Positions 1 to 8,933 of a stretch of 22,185 nt of DNA are shown here, in pieces. The notes beneath the pieces are model-generated. The model was not told the origin of the DNA, made no database searches, and worked only from the letters and a program-made list of their open reading frames with translations. Every line of letters begins with the position of its first letter. Position 1 is the stretch's first letter. Position numbers and translations under genes: made by a program. Origin of the DNA: Asparagopsis taxiformis (taxonomy: Eukaryota > Rhodophyta > Florideophyceae > Bonnemaisoniales > Bonnemaisoniaceae); NCBI GenBank assembly GCA_030407315.1, contig JALQPE010001105.1, positions 1 through 22,185 on the forward strand, given 5' to 3'.

Positions 1-441
1 TCAATACCACCACCGATAGCAGCTGCAATAGGTTCATGAATTAGAAAGACATTTTTGCATTAAGCCTTTTGGCAGACTCTTTAACAGCACGCATTTCTAC
101 CTCCGTACTCCGCATGGAATGGAAATCATCATATTGTATGAGGAACTAAAGACAGATGTTTTCAAAGAAGATACTCTTTTAATAAAAGTCTTTAGCATTT
201 TTTCCGCAGCATCAAAGTTTGAGATTACCCCATTATTAAAAGGATAAATGGTCTTATATTTTTGTTTATTTTTCCTCGCATCATACCCGCTTCTTTGCCA
301 CAGCAATAATTTTTCCCGTGATCTGATTCATCGTGATGATAGATGGATTGTTGATGGCTATTTTCCCTTGTGAGTAATAAGCGTATTCGAGGTGCCAAGA
401 TCTATAGCAATTTTTTCATTCAAGAAATCAAAAAAGCCCAT
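1..441 (-). CDS. mreB: MreB-like actin-family rod-shape protein, 5' part only, frameshifted
   Basis: Bacterial actin homologue that organises side-wall growth at the inner membrane. Reading down from the ATG at 441 gives MGFFDF, then the phosphate-1 loop IAIDLGTSNTLI, then (after a frame break near 380) a GKIIAVAKEAG-like stretch, YPFNNGVISNFDAAEKML, and near the window edge IPCGV, EVEMRAVKESA and IHEPIAAAIGGGI in successive frames. About 147 of the usual 340 or so residues are present; the rest lies left of the window. At least five single-base breaks (near 380, 296, 258, 95 and 60) interrupt an otherwise conserved protein, which suggests sequencing error. Its neighbour is divergent cmk, not purH, which I remember as the usual upstream neighbour of mreB in this group; with several unusual residues this hints at a second, divergent MreB paralogue. 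Family is sure, paralogue status is inference. Confidence 0.85.
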
Positions 442-732
442 GATTCATGTTTACTTTAGGTTAATTATGTGTCGATTTAAGGTGTAATAAAGTAGCTTTT
501 ATTCATATAGGGCGCCTTGTAGTTTTTAAATCTCGATTATCGAATAAATAACTCCGATAAAGTGTAATTATTGTACTGAGATATTATTTTTTACTAGTGA
601 ATATAATTAGAATTTTGAATTTCGGATGGTCTATTTTTTTGATGAATCACAGTATTCACTGGGCTATTCGATCGAAATAAAATATGTTTTTAAAATTCTT
701 TTAATTTTGATTTAGAAGAACTTTTTATGGTA
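442..732. other. Divergent intergenic region between mreB-like gene and cmk
   Basis: Very AT-rich spacer between two divergent genes. I see no convincing reading frame on either strand. It holds short perfect palindromes (TCGATTATCGA near 530-542 and TTCGATCGAA near 667-676) that could be regulator sites but could also be chance. Confidence 0.4.
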
Positions 733-766
733 TTGAACGCTTTGTTAATACTTTCGACTATTTTTG
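733..766 (+). promoter_or_regulatory. Candidate Bacteroidetes-type promoter for cmk
   Basis: TATTTTTG at 759-766 matches the Bacteroidetes -7 consensus TAnnTTTG. A TTG at 733-735 lies 23 bases upstream, at the far end of the accepted -33/-7 spacing. The probable cmk start is about 40 bases downstream. Sequence match only. Confidence 0.4.
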
Positions 767-805
767 ACCCAGATACTAATATTTATTGATCTTAAATTTC
801 AGACT

Positions 806-1514
806 TTGGAAGAAAAAAGATAATTATAGCTATTGATGGACATTCGTCTACAGGGAAGAGTACAGTGGCCAGACAACTAGCCAAAGCATTAGAGTACATT
901 TATATTGATACTGGTGCTATGTATAGAGCAATTACTTTGCATGCTATGCAAAATGGGTATATAAGTGACTCAGGAGTTGATATTGAAAAATAGAAAATGA
1001 TCTTCCAAGTATACGTATAAAGTTTGAAATTAATCCCGAGACCGGAAGGGCAGAAGTTTTGCTTAATGGTGAAAATGTTGAAAGAAAAGTAAGAACGCTA
1101 GAGGTTTCCAGGCATGTAAGCAAAGTAGCCGCAATATCTTCAGTTCGAAAGAAATTGGTAGAGCAACAAAACCAAATGGGAAAAGACAAGGGGATCGTAA
1201 TGGATGGTAGAGATATTGGGACCGTTGTTTTTCCGAATGCAGAGCTTAAATTATTTATGACCGCTACCGCAAAAGACAGAGCAGAACGTCGATACCTTGA
1301 GCTCAAAGAGAGAGGAGAAAATGTTACGTACGAAGATGTATTAAAAAATGTCGTAAACCGTGATCATATTGATAGTACGAGAAAAGATTCGCCTCTTCGC
1401 CAAGCCAGTGATGCAATAAAAATCGACAATTCAAACCTTACCTTGCAGGGGCAATTTGAACAAATAGTAATTCTTGCAAAAAATGCAATTAAAAAATGCT
1501 TAGTTAGCTTGTAA
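806..1514 (+). CDS. cmk: Cytidylate kinase, frameshifted
   Basis: Transfers phosphate from ATP to CMP/dCMP, an essential cytosolic nucleotide step. The N terminus shows the P-loop [19 protein letters not shown] followed by [14 protein letters not shown]. After a missing base near 992 the frame continues with [27 protein letters not shown] and [16 protein letters not shown], all classic Cmk blocks. Length of about 235 residues is normal. The start is uncertain: the ORF frame has no ATG, and a TTG at 806 would give M-E-E-K-K only if one more A existed in the A-run at 813-818. Two homopolymer indels in an essential gene point to sequencing error. The 3' end overlaps the convergent gene below by 15 bases. 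Confidence 0.93.
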
Positions 1515-1862
1515 ATTAAAATCTGACTCTTGGTTTTCTTTACGGGCAAAGTGTATATTTTTTGAGTACTCATAAAATTTCACGGCCTCATTTGACCACT
1601 CAGCAAGTTTCATTGACTTGTTATCGTTCTTGATCTCTAGAATACGATTAAGGTGTAATACATGACCTAAGATATTTCTTTGTTGTGGCACATATGTATC
1701 CAGGTTTTCTTCAAAACGCGTTTGGGTCACTAATTCATATTGTTTTCCATCATTCATAATGATCTGATTTTTTGACTCATATATAATATGGGTCTTAGAT
1801 AAAGATTGACCAAATACGGTAAATGATGTAAATAATAAAAACGAAAGTAATGTTCTTTTCAT
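1500..1862 (-). CDS. Small secreted hypothetical protein
   Basis: About 120 residues from the ATG at 1862, chosen because it begins a clean signal peptide (MKRTLLSFLLFTSFTVFGQ, with a typical cleavage context after FGQ). The frame is open further upstream but that part has no signal-like start. The mature part is polar and holds KNQIIMNDGKQYELVTQTRFEEN-like sequence, RNILGHVLHLNRILEIK and WSNEAVKFYEYSKN. I do not recognise the family. It is one of the few uninterrupted genes in the window. It converges on cmk with 15 overlapping bases and has a possible -7 element 27 bases upstream of the start. Confidence 0.7.
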   Translation of the reverse strand: MKRTLLSFLLFTSFTVFGQSLSKTHIIYESKNQIIMNDGKQYELVTQTRFEENLDTYVPQQRNILGHVLHLNRILEIKNDNKSMKLAEWSNEAVKFYEYSKNIHFARKENQESDFNLQAN

Positions 1863-1888
1863 AAGCATAGGTGTATAGTAAACGGCGG

Positions 1889-1896
1889 CAAAAGTA
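1889..1896 (-). promoter_or_regulatory. Candidate -7 promoter element (TACTTTTG)
   Basis: On the minus strand this reads TACTTTTG, an exact match to TAnnTTTG, 27 bases upstream of the ATG at 1862. No well-spaced -33 TTG is visible, so this is tentative. Confidence 0.35.
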
Positions 1897-2024
1897 AGGT
1901 AAAACCGTAAAAAATGCAGTATAACAAACAAAGTTTTTTGTGTTTTTTATCGATTAAATACTTAATTTAACGTTAATATGCTTATAAAAACAAACTTTTA
2001 AGTACTTTCCTTAGATTTATGCAT

Positions 2025-2048
2025 AAAAAAAGCCACTGTATTAGTGGC
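2025..2048 (-). terminator. Rho-independent terminator of the LysM gene
   Basis: Perfect 6-bp stem GCCACT (2032-2037) / AGTGGC (2043-2048) with a 5-base loop. On the minus strand it is followed by a run of seven T. It lies 28 bases after the LysM stop codon. Confidence 0.8.
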
Positions 2049-2075
2049 CTCTAAAGCAATATGTTAAATTGTCTT

Positions 2076-2451
2076 TTATAAATTTGGAATCACAAGTTCT
2101 TGATCTGGGTGAATTACGTTTGGATCTTTAAGGATGTTAGTATTTGCCTCAAAAATAGCTTTATACTTCATTGGATCACCGTAATAATGTTTAGCAATTT
2201 ACTTAAAGATTCTCCACTCTTCACAACATGTCTATGAAAAACAGAAGTATCTTCAACTTTTATATCAGCAACGATATCAGAAGGAGATTCACCACCTATT
2301 TCTTTTATTTTATCCCAAAGTACGTTTTTTTCATATTGGGTTTTTGCAGTACCTTTTATTTTAAAGTTCCATTATCCTCAGCAACATCACCATCTTTAAT
2401 ATTTAGTTCTTGCCCTAAGTCTAATACTGGTTGATATTTTGCTTTAACCAT
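2076..2451 (-). CDS. LysM-domain protein of YgaU/Kbp type, frameshifted
   Basis: Starts MVKAKYQPVLDLGQEL at the ATG at 2451. The first half (about 70 residues, with NGTLKIKGTAKTQYEKN and WDKIKEIGG) resembles the small BON-like fold found in YgaU/Kbp. The second half is a single LysM: VVKSGESLS, then IAKHYYGDP, YKAIFEANTNILKDPN, IHPDQELVIP, with the stop right after. LysM binds N-acetylglucosamine polymers; in E. coli Kbp the BON-LysM pair binds potassium in the cytoplasm. No signal peptide is visible here, in line with a cytoplasmic protein. Two indels (near 2199 and 2362) break a protein of normal length (about 125 residues). A strong terminator follows. Confidence 0.85.
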
Positions 2452-2603
2452 AACTAAGTTGTTTTTAAATTATTAATTAGATTTATTTATGCATAAATAT
2501 AGCGAATAATCATGTTTTTTTCACATAATTTTTAGATTAAAAAATGCATATTAATCGACGAAATACATAATTTATCTATATTCGAACTACTTAAAAATTA
2601 TAT

Positions 2604-3381
2604 ATGTTCCGAAAACGATACTATTATCTTGTTCAGTTACAATATCTTGGATTCAGATATCATGGTTGGCAAAAACAACCCACAGTCAATACTTTACAGC
2701 GTATGGTCGAACGAACCGTAGCTTATATTCTGGAACATAAAGATTTTAAGTGTTAGCTGCGGGCAGAACCGATGCAAAAGTCTCTGCTAATCAAACGTAC
2801 ATAGAGCTTTTTGTGGATCACACCCCTTTGGATCTTACAACGTTCTATACCTTATTCAATCAAAACCTTCCACAAGATATTAAAGCGTTAGGTATAGAAG
2901 AAACCGATGAACATTTTAATATCATACAGCATCCGAAGGTTAAAGAGTACTTGTATTTGTTTGTTTCGGAGAAAAATTTCATCCTTTTGCGCACCATTTA
3001 TGTACAATATTTTTGAAGAACTTAATATAGAGCTTATGCAACAAGCGGCTCGATGTTTGTAGGAAAACATAACTTTAGATCATATTGCACAGACCTTCAG
3101 AACATACCGTGCTCGAAGGAGAAATTACCTATTGCGAGATAGAAAAAAATGATATCTATACTGCTAATTTTTTCCAAAAGAAAGCTATCTTTACGTGTGA
3201 AAGGAGAAGGGTTTAAAAGAAATCAAATCCGACTAATGATGGGAGCACTACTTGATTTGGGAAAAGGAAAAATTGATTTAGATTTATTAAACAGACCCTC
3301 GATCCAGAAGCTGAAGAGATTACATTAGAACATATCGTGCCCGGCTCGGGGCTTATACTTAACTCGATAGAACTTAAATAA
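2604..3381 (+). CDS. truA: TruA-like tRNA pseudouridine synthase, divergent, frameshifted
   Basis: Isomerises uridine to pseudouridine in tRNA (TruA modifies positions 38-40). ATG at 2604 gives MFRKRYYYLVQLQYLGFRYHGW, the usual TruA opening, then LQRMVERT. The catalytic block reads AAGRTDAKVSA, keeping the essential Asp of RTD, where typical TruA has GAGRTDAGVHA. Later parts include FVGKHNF-like sequence, a KGEGFKRNQIRLMMGALLDLGKG block matching the TruA C-terminal domain, and VPGSGLILNSIELK at the end. Length is about 259 residues. At least four indels (near 2749, 2985, 3050 and 3170) lie between conserved blocks. The changed G-to-K and H-to-S positions beside the catalytic Asp suggest a paralogue rather than canonical TruA. 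MOSC starts 11 bases after it, probably one transcript. Confidence 0.85.
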
Positions 3382-3392
3382 CGCACAATCTT

Positions 3393-4052
3393 ATGAAAAT
3401 CGTTTCCACTAATATTGCCGAACCCAAGACAATTTCCTGGCGCGGAAAGGAAGTTAAAACCGGGATATATAAACGTCCGGTTGATACCCCAATTTTTTAG
3501 ATACCGAAGATGTGAAAGGAGACCATGTAATCGATCGAAGATACCATGGTGGAGTCGATAAGGCATGTTATCTATACGCTTTGGATCACTACGACTATTG
3601 GAAAGGAAAATATCCCAGCTTGGATTGGAATTACGGCATGTTTGGAGAAAATCTTACGGTACAAGGATTTGATGAGCACTCGATTAAAATAGGTTCTGTA
3701 TATAAACTTGGTGGCGCAACTGTTCAAATCTCGACCAAGGCAACCATGTTATAAACTAGGGGTTCGTTTTGGTAACGCCGGAATTATTAAAGAGTTTATT
3801 GATTCGTTATATTCTGGTGTTTATGTACGAGTGTTACAATCGGGATCTGTACAAGTAGGACAGGAGTTTTTGATTGAAGAGGAAAACAAAAATGGGATCA
3901 CAATTACCGAGCTTAACACATTAATGTTTCATTATCAGGAAGAACAACATAGAAACCTTTTTGAAAAGGCTTTAGAAGACCCTTTAGTTTCGGATAGTGA
4001 TAAAAATATTTTAGCAAACACCTATAGAACGTTTATTAGGATGATTTTCTGA
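3393..4052 (+). CDS. MOSC-domain protein (YiiM family), frameshifted
   Basis: MOSC domains occur in molybdenum-cofactor sulfurases and in YiiM-type proteins that handle N-hydroxylated substrates with the Mo enzymes mARC/YcbX. Visible blocks: MKIVSTNIAEP at the ATG at 3393, GDHVIDRRYHGGVDKACYLY, WNYGMFGENLTVQGF, IKIGSVYKLGGATVQIS and, after a frame break, PRQPCYKLG with the conserved Cys, then GVYVRVLQSGSVQVGQEF. About 219 residues, normal. Breaks lie in a T-run near 3497 and near 3735. It follows the truA-like gene by 11 bases and converges on the panE-like gene with no strong terminator between them. Confidence 0.85.
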
Positions 4053-4114
4053 TTTTTGTTAATAACACTGAAGCTGGGATACCCTCGTTTTGTTCTTCAG
4101 AGTTTTCAATAGTT

Positions 4115-5064
4115 TTATAAGGTGGATATATTTTCATTAGCAAGGCAGGGAATATTAAATGCTTCAGCTGCCTTTACAATCGCACCGTTCAAATAATCAA
4201 TCTCGGTTTTTTTACCTTGAGATAAATCCCCCACATTGACGTTCTTACCTCTGGATCGATGGCCAACATTTATTGGCAACCAAGTGAATAAAAAGTTCGG
4301 TAGACTCAGCACAAAAGGCAAATACGTTCCAGGTAGTGCCGTTACTTTTGGGAGATCAATATCTAAGGCTTTGGTAACCGCAAGCAATTCTTTCATCAAA
4401 GCCGCAATGACCAAACGATATTGCCGTTGCTGTAACATTGCTTTGACCGGGATATTAGCCAGTGCATTAACACTATTGCCTAGATTCAGTTGTAATTTGG
4501 CCCAAAGCAGAGCTTGCATGTTCTGGGTTTGTGTCACAGGCATTATTTTAGAAGTAATTTGTTTGACCAGACCCGTAATGATTTCTTCCGTTTGAAGCGT
4601 ACTTTCATAGACAAAGCACCTTCAGATCCACGATGTAAATGCCCGGGTTTGATTTCGGTAACATTAAAAGGCACCATAACCCGTAAGACGGTATTTTCCG
4701 GATATTTTTGCTTCATAATGTGATCAGAACCTAATCCGTTTTGGCAACATAAAATGATCGTATTAGGCCCAACTAATGGGCGTATATCTTCACTGGCTTG
4801 ATCCACTCCGGTACATTTTACGGTGACCCATAAAAAATCACAAAAATTTGTAGTCTCTATGTTGTTTAGATCTTCAGGATTCAGGAAACTAAGATGTTTT
4901 GCTTCAACAGTATGGTCAAGATAATCGGTAAGCTTTAGTCCGTTACTTAGTTTTTTCTTGATTCGAGGGCGACAAACCAATTTGGTATCATGCCCCAAAG
5001 CGGTACATACGCCTCCTAAAAAACATCCGATTAATCCTGCTCCAAAAATGATATGTGTTTGCAT
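4115..5064 (-). CDS. panE: Ketopantoate reductase family (ApbA/PanE), frameshifted
   Basis: NADPH-dependent reduction of 2-dehydropantoate to pantoate for coenzyme A, or a related substrate. The start MQTHIIFGAGLIGCFLGG carries the GxGxxG dinucleotide loop. CQNGLGSDHIMKQKYP and a PFNVTEIKPGHLHRGSEG block follow. The second half holds WAKLQLNLGNSVNAL, with the Lys and Asn typical of the C-terminal domain, and GDLSQGKKTEIDYLNGAIV with the conserved Glu. About 316 residues. Breaks: a missing base near 4600 and a compensating pair around 4230-4275 (including a G-run) that garbles roughly ten residues without ending the frame. Several ApbA-family members act on other substrates, so pantoate synthesis is not certain. 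Confidence 0.85.
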
Positions 5065-5084
5065 ATAAATCTAATAAAGTTATT

Positions 5085-5330
5085 TGTTCATTTTCTTTGC
5101 TTGCCCAAAGAAAACGAACCAAAAGAAAGGGATTTCCTCTCACCATCTCGCCCATAGCTTACACTATGTCGTAAGGTATTTTTGTTTTCAACAAAATCAG
5201 ATTTGTTTTGCTAAAATCTTTCCAAGGCTTCAAGATTTTTTAACACAAAACAAATCTTATACTGGTGAAAAAGGATTTTCAAAGCTCTGCTTTGGAACGT
5301 CAACTTATATATTAGACAAATTTCTAGCTT
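5085..5330 (+). repeat. Structured intergenic repeat candidate (CPKKTNQKKG-type element)
   Basis: The region starts with a T-rich segment whose plus-strand translation contains FFACPKKTNQKKG. From memory, near-identical strings recur as spurious ORFs in many Bacteroidetes genomes, which marks a repeated DNA element rather than a protein. Directly visible: a nested hairpin with outer arms AGATTTGTTTTG (5199-5210) and CAAAACAAATCT (5246-5257), 12 of 12 paired, and inner arms AAAATCTT (5213-5220) and AAGATTTT (5232-5239), 8 of 8 paired. A third small hairpin follows, CAAAGC (5280-5285) / GCTTTG (5289-5294). The element fills most of the 291 bases between the panE-like start and the recQ stop. 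Confidence 0.6.
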
Positions 5331-5355
5331 AGGTTTTGAATCAACCTTAATTTAG

Positions 5356-7475
5356 TTAATCCAATATAGCCAATGCTAATTTAATAGTATTATAGTCAAT
5401 AGCACCTTCAAAATGTTCGAAGTATGGTTTTAGACCTTCAGGTGTATCCAGTTCTTCTTTTGCTTTTTTAACCGCATCAATATCTTGCTTATCTATAAAT
5501 TGATTCAGATCAATAGCTTCTCCTTCTTGATGCAATTTCATAATATGAGAAAAAATAGTCGATGCGGCCAATTTTCGTTGTATCGCTATTTCTTCAATAG
5601 ATAAACCTTCTTTGCATAAGGCCAAGGTTTCTTTATGCGTATTTCCTTTTTAGAGCTTTTTTCTTCTTCTTTTTGGTTTTGGCAGAAGTAAAGTCAATGA
5701 TCTCTTTGATGAAGCGGTATCCGTAATTTTGCATCTTTTGTCTACCTACACCATTGATTTGCATAAACTCTTCATCATTCACAGGGCGAAACTTTTCCAT
5801 TTCGCGCAAGGTAGCATCACTAAAAATCTGATAGGCCGGAATCCCAGCTTCTTTAGCCAATTCCAAACGAAGCAATCGTAGTTTTTCAAACAAGTCCGGA
5901 GCAGCTCCCTGATCAGGTGATAATACAACAGGTTGTTTTGCTTTTTCAAGTTCTTTTAAGTGTGCCAGGCTCACTTTCTCTCCTTCAAACAGTACCTTTT
6001 TAGATAGCGCTGTGAGTTTGAGCTTATTGTTTTGATGAAAAGCAATTTCGAGATATCCCTGATTGATCAATTGTATGATGTATTGTTGCCAATCTCTCCA
6101 TGCAATATCATTGCCAATACCATAGGTTTTTACGTTTTGATATTCTTTGTCAAAGACCGCAGCATTTTGTGCCCCGCGTAATACATCGATCACCGTACCT
6201 ATGGGTTCTTGCTCTTTAATCCGGGTTACGCACGACAAGGCTTTTTGGGCAATAACAGTTCGTCGATAAACGTAGGAGGGTCGTTGCATACATCACAGTT
6301 ACCACAATCTTCTTCGATCAGTTCTCCAAAATAACTCAGTAATATTTTACGACGACAACTTAAAGACTCTGCATATTGTTTCATGCGATCCAGCTTAGAC
6401 AACTGTACCTCTTTATTGCCAGACATATCAGCAAATTTTTGCAACTGTACTACATCGGCATAACTATGAAAGAGCAGGGTAGAAGAAGGTAAACCATCTC
6501 TTCCGGCCCTTCCAATTTCCTGGTAATATCCTTCGATATTTTTGGGCAAGTTGTAATGAATCACCCAGCGCACGTTAGACTTATCGATACCCATTCCAAA
6601 AGCAATGGTGGCACATACAATTTGTGTGGTATCATTGATGAAATCTTCTTGTACTTGTGATCTTTTTGGTGATCAATACCCGCGTGGTAGGCTTCTGCTT
6701 TATACCCTTTATCATTGAGTTTGTCTGCCAGTGCTTCTGTGGTTTTTCGGCTTAGGCAGTAAATAATCCCGCTTTGGTTGGGTTTGTCTGATAAAAAATT
6801 ATAAATCTGCTCGATTCTTTTGTTTCCTGGTCGTACTTCGAGGCTTAAGTTTTTTCGATCAAATGAGGCTAAGTGTTGTGTGGCTTTAGGGATATTAAGC
6901 TGATCGCAAATATCCTGTCGTGTCGCTTTATCGGCCGTTGCGGTGAGGGCAATAACCGGCGTTTCTGGAAATTTACTTTTTAGATACCCCAGTTGTGTAT
7001 AAGCAGGCCTAAAATCATGCCCCCAAGCTGAAATACAGTGGGCTTCGTCAATAGCGATAAAGCTGACCTTGACTTGCGATAATATCGTATCCAAAAAAGA
7101 TAAACTCTCTGGGGCTACATACAGCAATTTGATTTCTTTATCCAGCACTTTTTGATAAATTTCATGCTGCTCGTCATGGTGTTGACTACTGTTTACAAAG
7201 GCGGCTGCGATTCCGTTAGCCAAAAGTCCGTCTACCTGGTCTTTCATTAAGGCGATAAGTGGAGAGATTACCAAAGTTATGCCAGGCAATAGGATGGCAG
7301 GCAGTTGATAACAAATCGATTTACCACCCCCAGTTGGCATAATCACAAGGTTGTCGTTACCCTCAAAAATCGAATTGATAATTTCTTGTTGTAATGGGCG
7401 GAAGGTATCATACCCAAAATATTCCTTAATGTTGCTAAAATTTGTGATGGCTCTGGCATAGTTACAAAAGAACAA
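5356..7475 (-). CDS. recQ: ATP-dependent DNA helicase RecQ, full length, frameshifted
   Basis: 3'-5' DNA helicase for recombination and fork repair. In order: QQEIINSIFEGNDNLVIMPTGGGKSICYQLPA (motifs 0 and I, Walker A GGGKS), AIDEAHCISAWGHDFRP (DEAH motif II and aromatic loop), ALTATA (III), YCLSRKTTE (IV), MGIDKSNVRWVIHYNLPK and YYQEIGRAGRDG (V, VI), then the zinc cysteines in YFGE and CGNCDVC, a winged-helix RQC region, an HRDC domain (IFSDATLREM, FMQINGVGRQKMQNYG) and a final helix-turn-helix (EEIAIQRKLAASTIFSHI). About 706 residues, normal for flavobacterial RecQ. Frame breaks near 6660, 6260 and in the A-run near 5645. The start is either ATG 7475 or ATG 7459; the latter needs one extra base in an A-run but gives MPEPSQNFSNI. 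Confidence 0.95.
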
Positions 7476-7725
7476 AATAGGGTTAGAAAATAAATGGAAA
7501 ACTTAAATCTTTATTCACCAATTTGTTCGTGGTTTAAAATTAATACAGCCGCAAGGATACGACATCCCAGTTTCGTTTTTTGAAATTGGGGGATTTTGTT
7601 TTTTGGACGTAAGATTTTCGGATGGCACCCGAGCAAAGCGAATAGATGAATTCCTAGGTATCAAAATAATAAGGTTATGAATACATCCGGGTTATTGGGA
7701 TGCAGTTAAAGTTCTTTTAACTTTC
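7476..7725. other. Intergenic region with three small hairpins
   Basis: Spacer between recQ and the TIR gene, both on the minus strand. No gene seen. Hairpins: CCCAGTTTC (7566-7574) / GAAATTGGG (7582-7590), 8 of 9 plus a G-T pair; CATCC (7684-7688) / GGATG (7698-7702); and AGTTAAA (7704-7710) / TTTAACT (7716-7722), 7 of 7, only four bases past the TIR stop codon. The last two could end TIR transcription, but neither is followed by a T-run on the minus strand. Confidence 0.4.
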
Positions 7726-8860
7726 TTAAACTTTCGATTGTTTTGTCTCCTGGTGATACCGCATTTCAAAATCAAAGGGCCATTCTCTTTTTGCTCTTTC
7801 CCTTATTCTATCAAATTCTTCATTGGTTATATCTCCCGGTTTCCCTTTTTTTAATTCTATGATAGCAGTTCTTTGTTTTTCGATGTAATGAACTTGCATC
7901 TCATAATCATCTGGCCATTCTTTTAAACTCATTTCTTTAATCAATTCATCAGCATTTTCGTATTCCGTGGTATTTTCGCTCTTTTTAATTTCTGCTTTTT
8001 GAGGTTTTTCAGTAGATTGATTTTTGGATAGAGCTTGCAAGAGTTCAATTTCCTTTAAGTACGCATTTGTGTCTTCTGGTTTAATATCAAGATGCCCTCC
8101 TAAATCATAAATGAATTGATGAATATCAGAGGCTAAAGTCGCATTCAAAATGTTAATGTTGTTCAAAGGTCCTTTTAAAAGTCTTGTTCAGCAGGGTCGC
8201 AAATCAGAGGTAGTAAAGGCAATGTTGAACCCCATCTTGCACCTAATTCAAATAGTACATAAGCAGAATTTATGCTGTTAGACGTTATTAGTCCGATGAA
8301 TACCTTTGATGAGAATATTTCCTTTTTTAGTTGCTCATCTGTATGGGCCCCAGAGGGAAGTTTATATCCAGGAACACTTGTGCATCTTATTTCTTTGGCA
8401 TTGATTTTAAATGCTTTGATAATAACATTAATAAGTGCTTCAGCTATATTAGAATCTTCACTACTATGACTAATAAAAATTTCCATTTGAGATTTTATGG
8501 GTTTTGATGAAGTACTTCCATTTGCTAAATGACCAAAATCTCCTTTAATAAGTTCTCTTGTCAATTCTTTTCCCCCTCGTTTTAAAACTTCGGGGGTAAA
8601 TAAGGATCACTAAAATATCCTTCATTAAACAAGTCGTTTCTTTCTGCTAAGTGAATAAAGGAATCAAACTTTTCGGGATGGTCAAACTCAAAAATTTTAA
8701 TTTCGAACAAATCTTCAATCCAATATTTTTTACCACCTATGAAGAAGTCAGTTATTCCTTGATTGTATGCCTTAATTACAATTTCCAAATCTTCTTTAAT
8801 CAGATTTAAGATATTAAAAGTTTGAGATTGAGTTTTTATATATAAATTATAAGTTTTCAT
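7726..8860 (-). CDS. TIR-domain protein with N-terminal module and C-terminal WP-EM repeats, frameshifted
   Basis: Three parts of one gene of about 378 residues. (1) From ATG 8860, an unrecognised 95-residue module (MKTYNLYIKTQSQTFNILN, ITDFFIGGKKYWIEDLFEI), which continues after a break in a C-run near 8590 as PEVLKRGGKELTRELIKGDFG. (2) A TIR_2-like domain: MEIFISHSSEDSNIAEALI, VPGYKLPSGAHTDEQLKKEI, VFIGLITSNSINS and FELGARWG, whose Glu sits where TIR NADases have their catalytic Glu. (3) After a second break near 8165, a linker and two copies of EWPxD[YF]EM, 45 residues apart. Bacterial TIR enzymes of anti-phage systems cleave NAD; that activity is inferred here. The three frames connect without loss of sequence, so I treat them as one gene; separate small genes are less likely. 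Confidence 0.75.
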
Positions 8861-8869
8861 ATTCTAATT

Positions 8870-8933
8870 ACAACGTTTATTGTATGGTGTGTTTGCTTCT
8901 CGAAGGGAGTAAATGAATTATACAAAATGTTAT
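8870..8933 (-). repeat. attC-like imperfect palindrome between two accessory genes
   Basis: On the minus strand the arms are ATAAC-ATTT-TGTAT and ATACA-ATAAAC-GTTGT, about 30 bases apart: TGTAT/ATACA pairs 5 of 5 and ATAAC/GTTGT pairs 4 of 5 with one T-G. The AAC...GTT ends, short bulged spacers and 64-bp length recall integron attC sites. It begins at the probable stop of the upstream gene and ends 9 bases before the TIR start. The flanking bases do not fit the RYYYAAC/GTTRRRY consensus and no integrase is seen, so the attC reading is tentative. Confidence 0.35.

Noticed and set aside
944..1306. 120-residue minus-strand reading frame inside cmk
   Set aside because: Shadow of cmk; low-complexity Ser/Leu-rich translation, no start signal and no known domain, while the plus strand holds all Cmk motifs.
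5084..5332. 82-residue plus-strand protein starting MFIFFACPKKTNQ
   Set aside because: The sequence is dominated by inverted repeats and its translation matches a recurrent repeat-derived pseudo-ORF type rather than a folded protein.
5356..7475. Four consecutive small genes (helicase parts, HRDC protein, helix-turn-helix protein)
   Set aside because: They join into one normal-length RecQ in the expected domain order with no sequence missing at the joints.
7684..7722. Two small hairpins after the TIR gene as a second attC-like site
   Set aside because: Arms are short and lack AAC/GTT ends with bulged spacers; they do not resemble the palindrome at 8870-8933.
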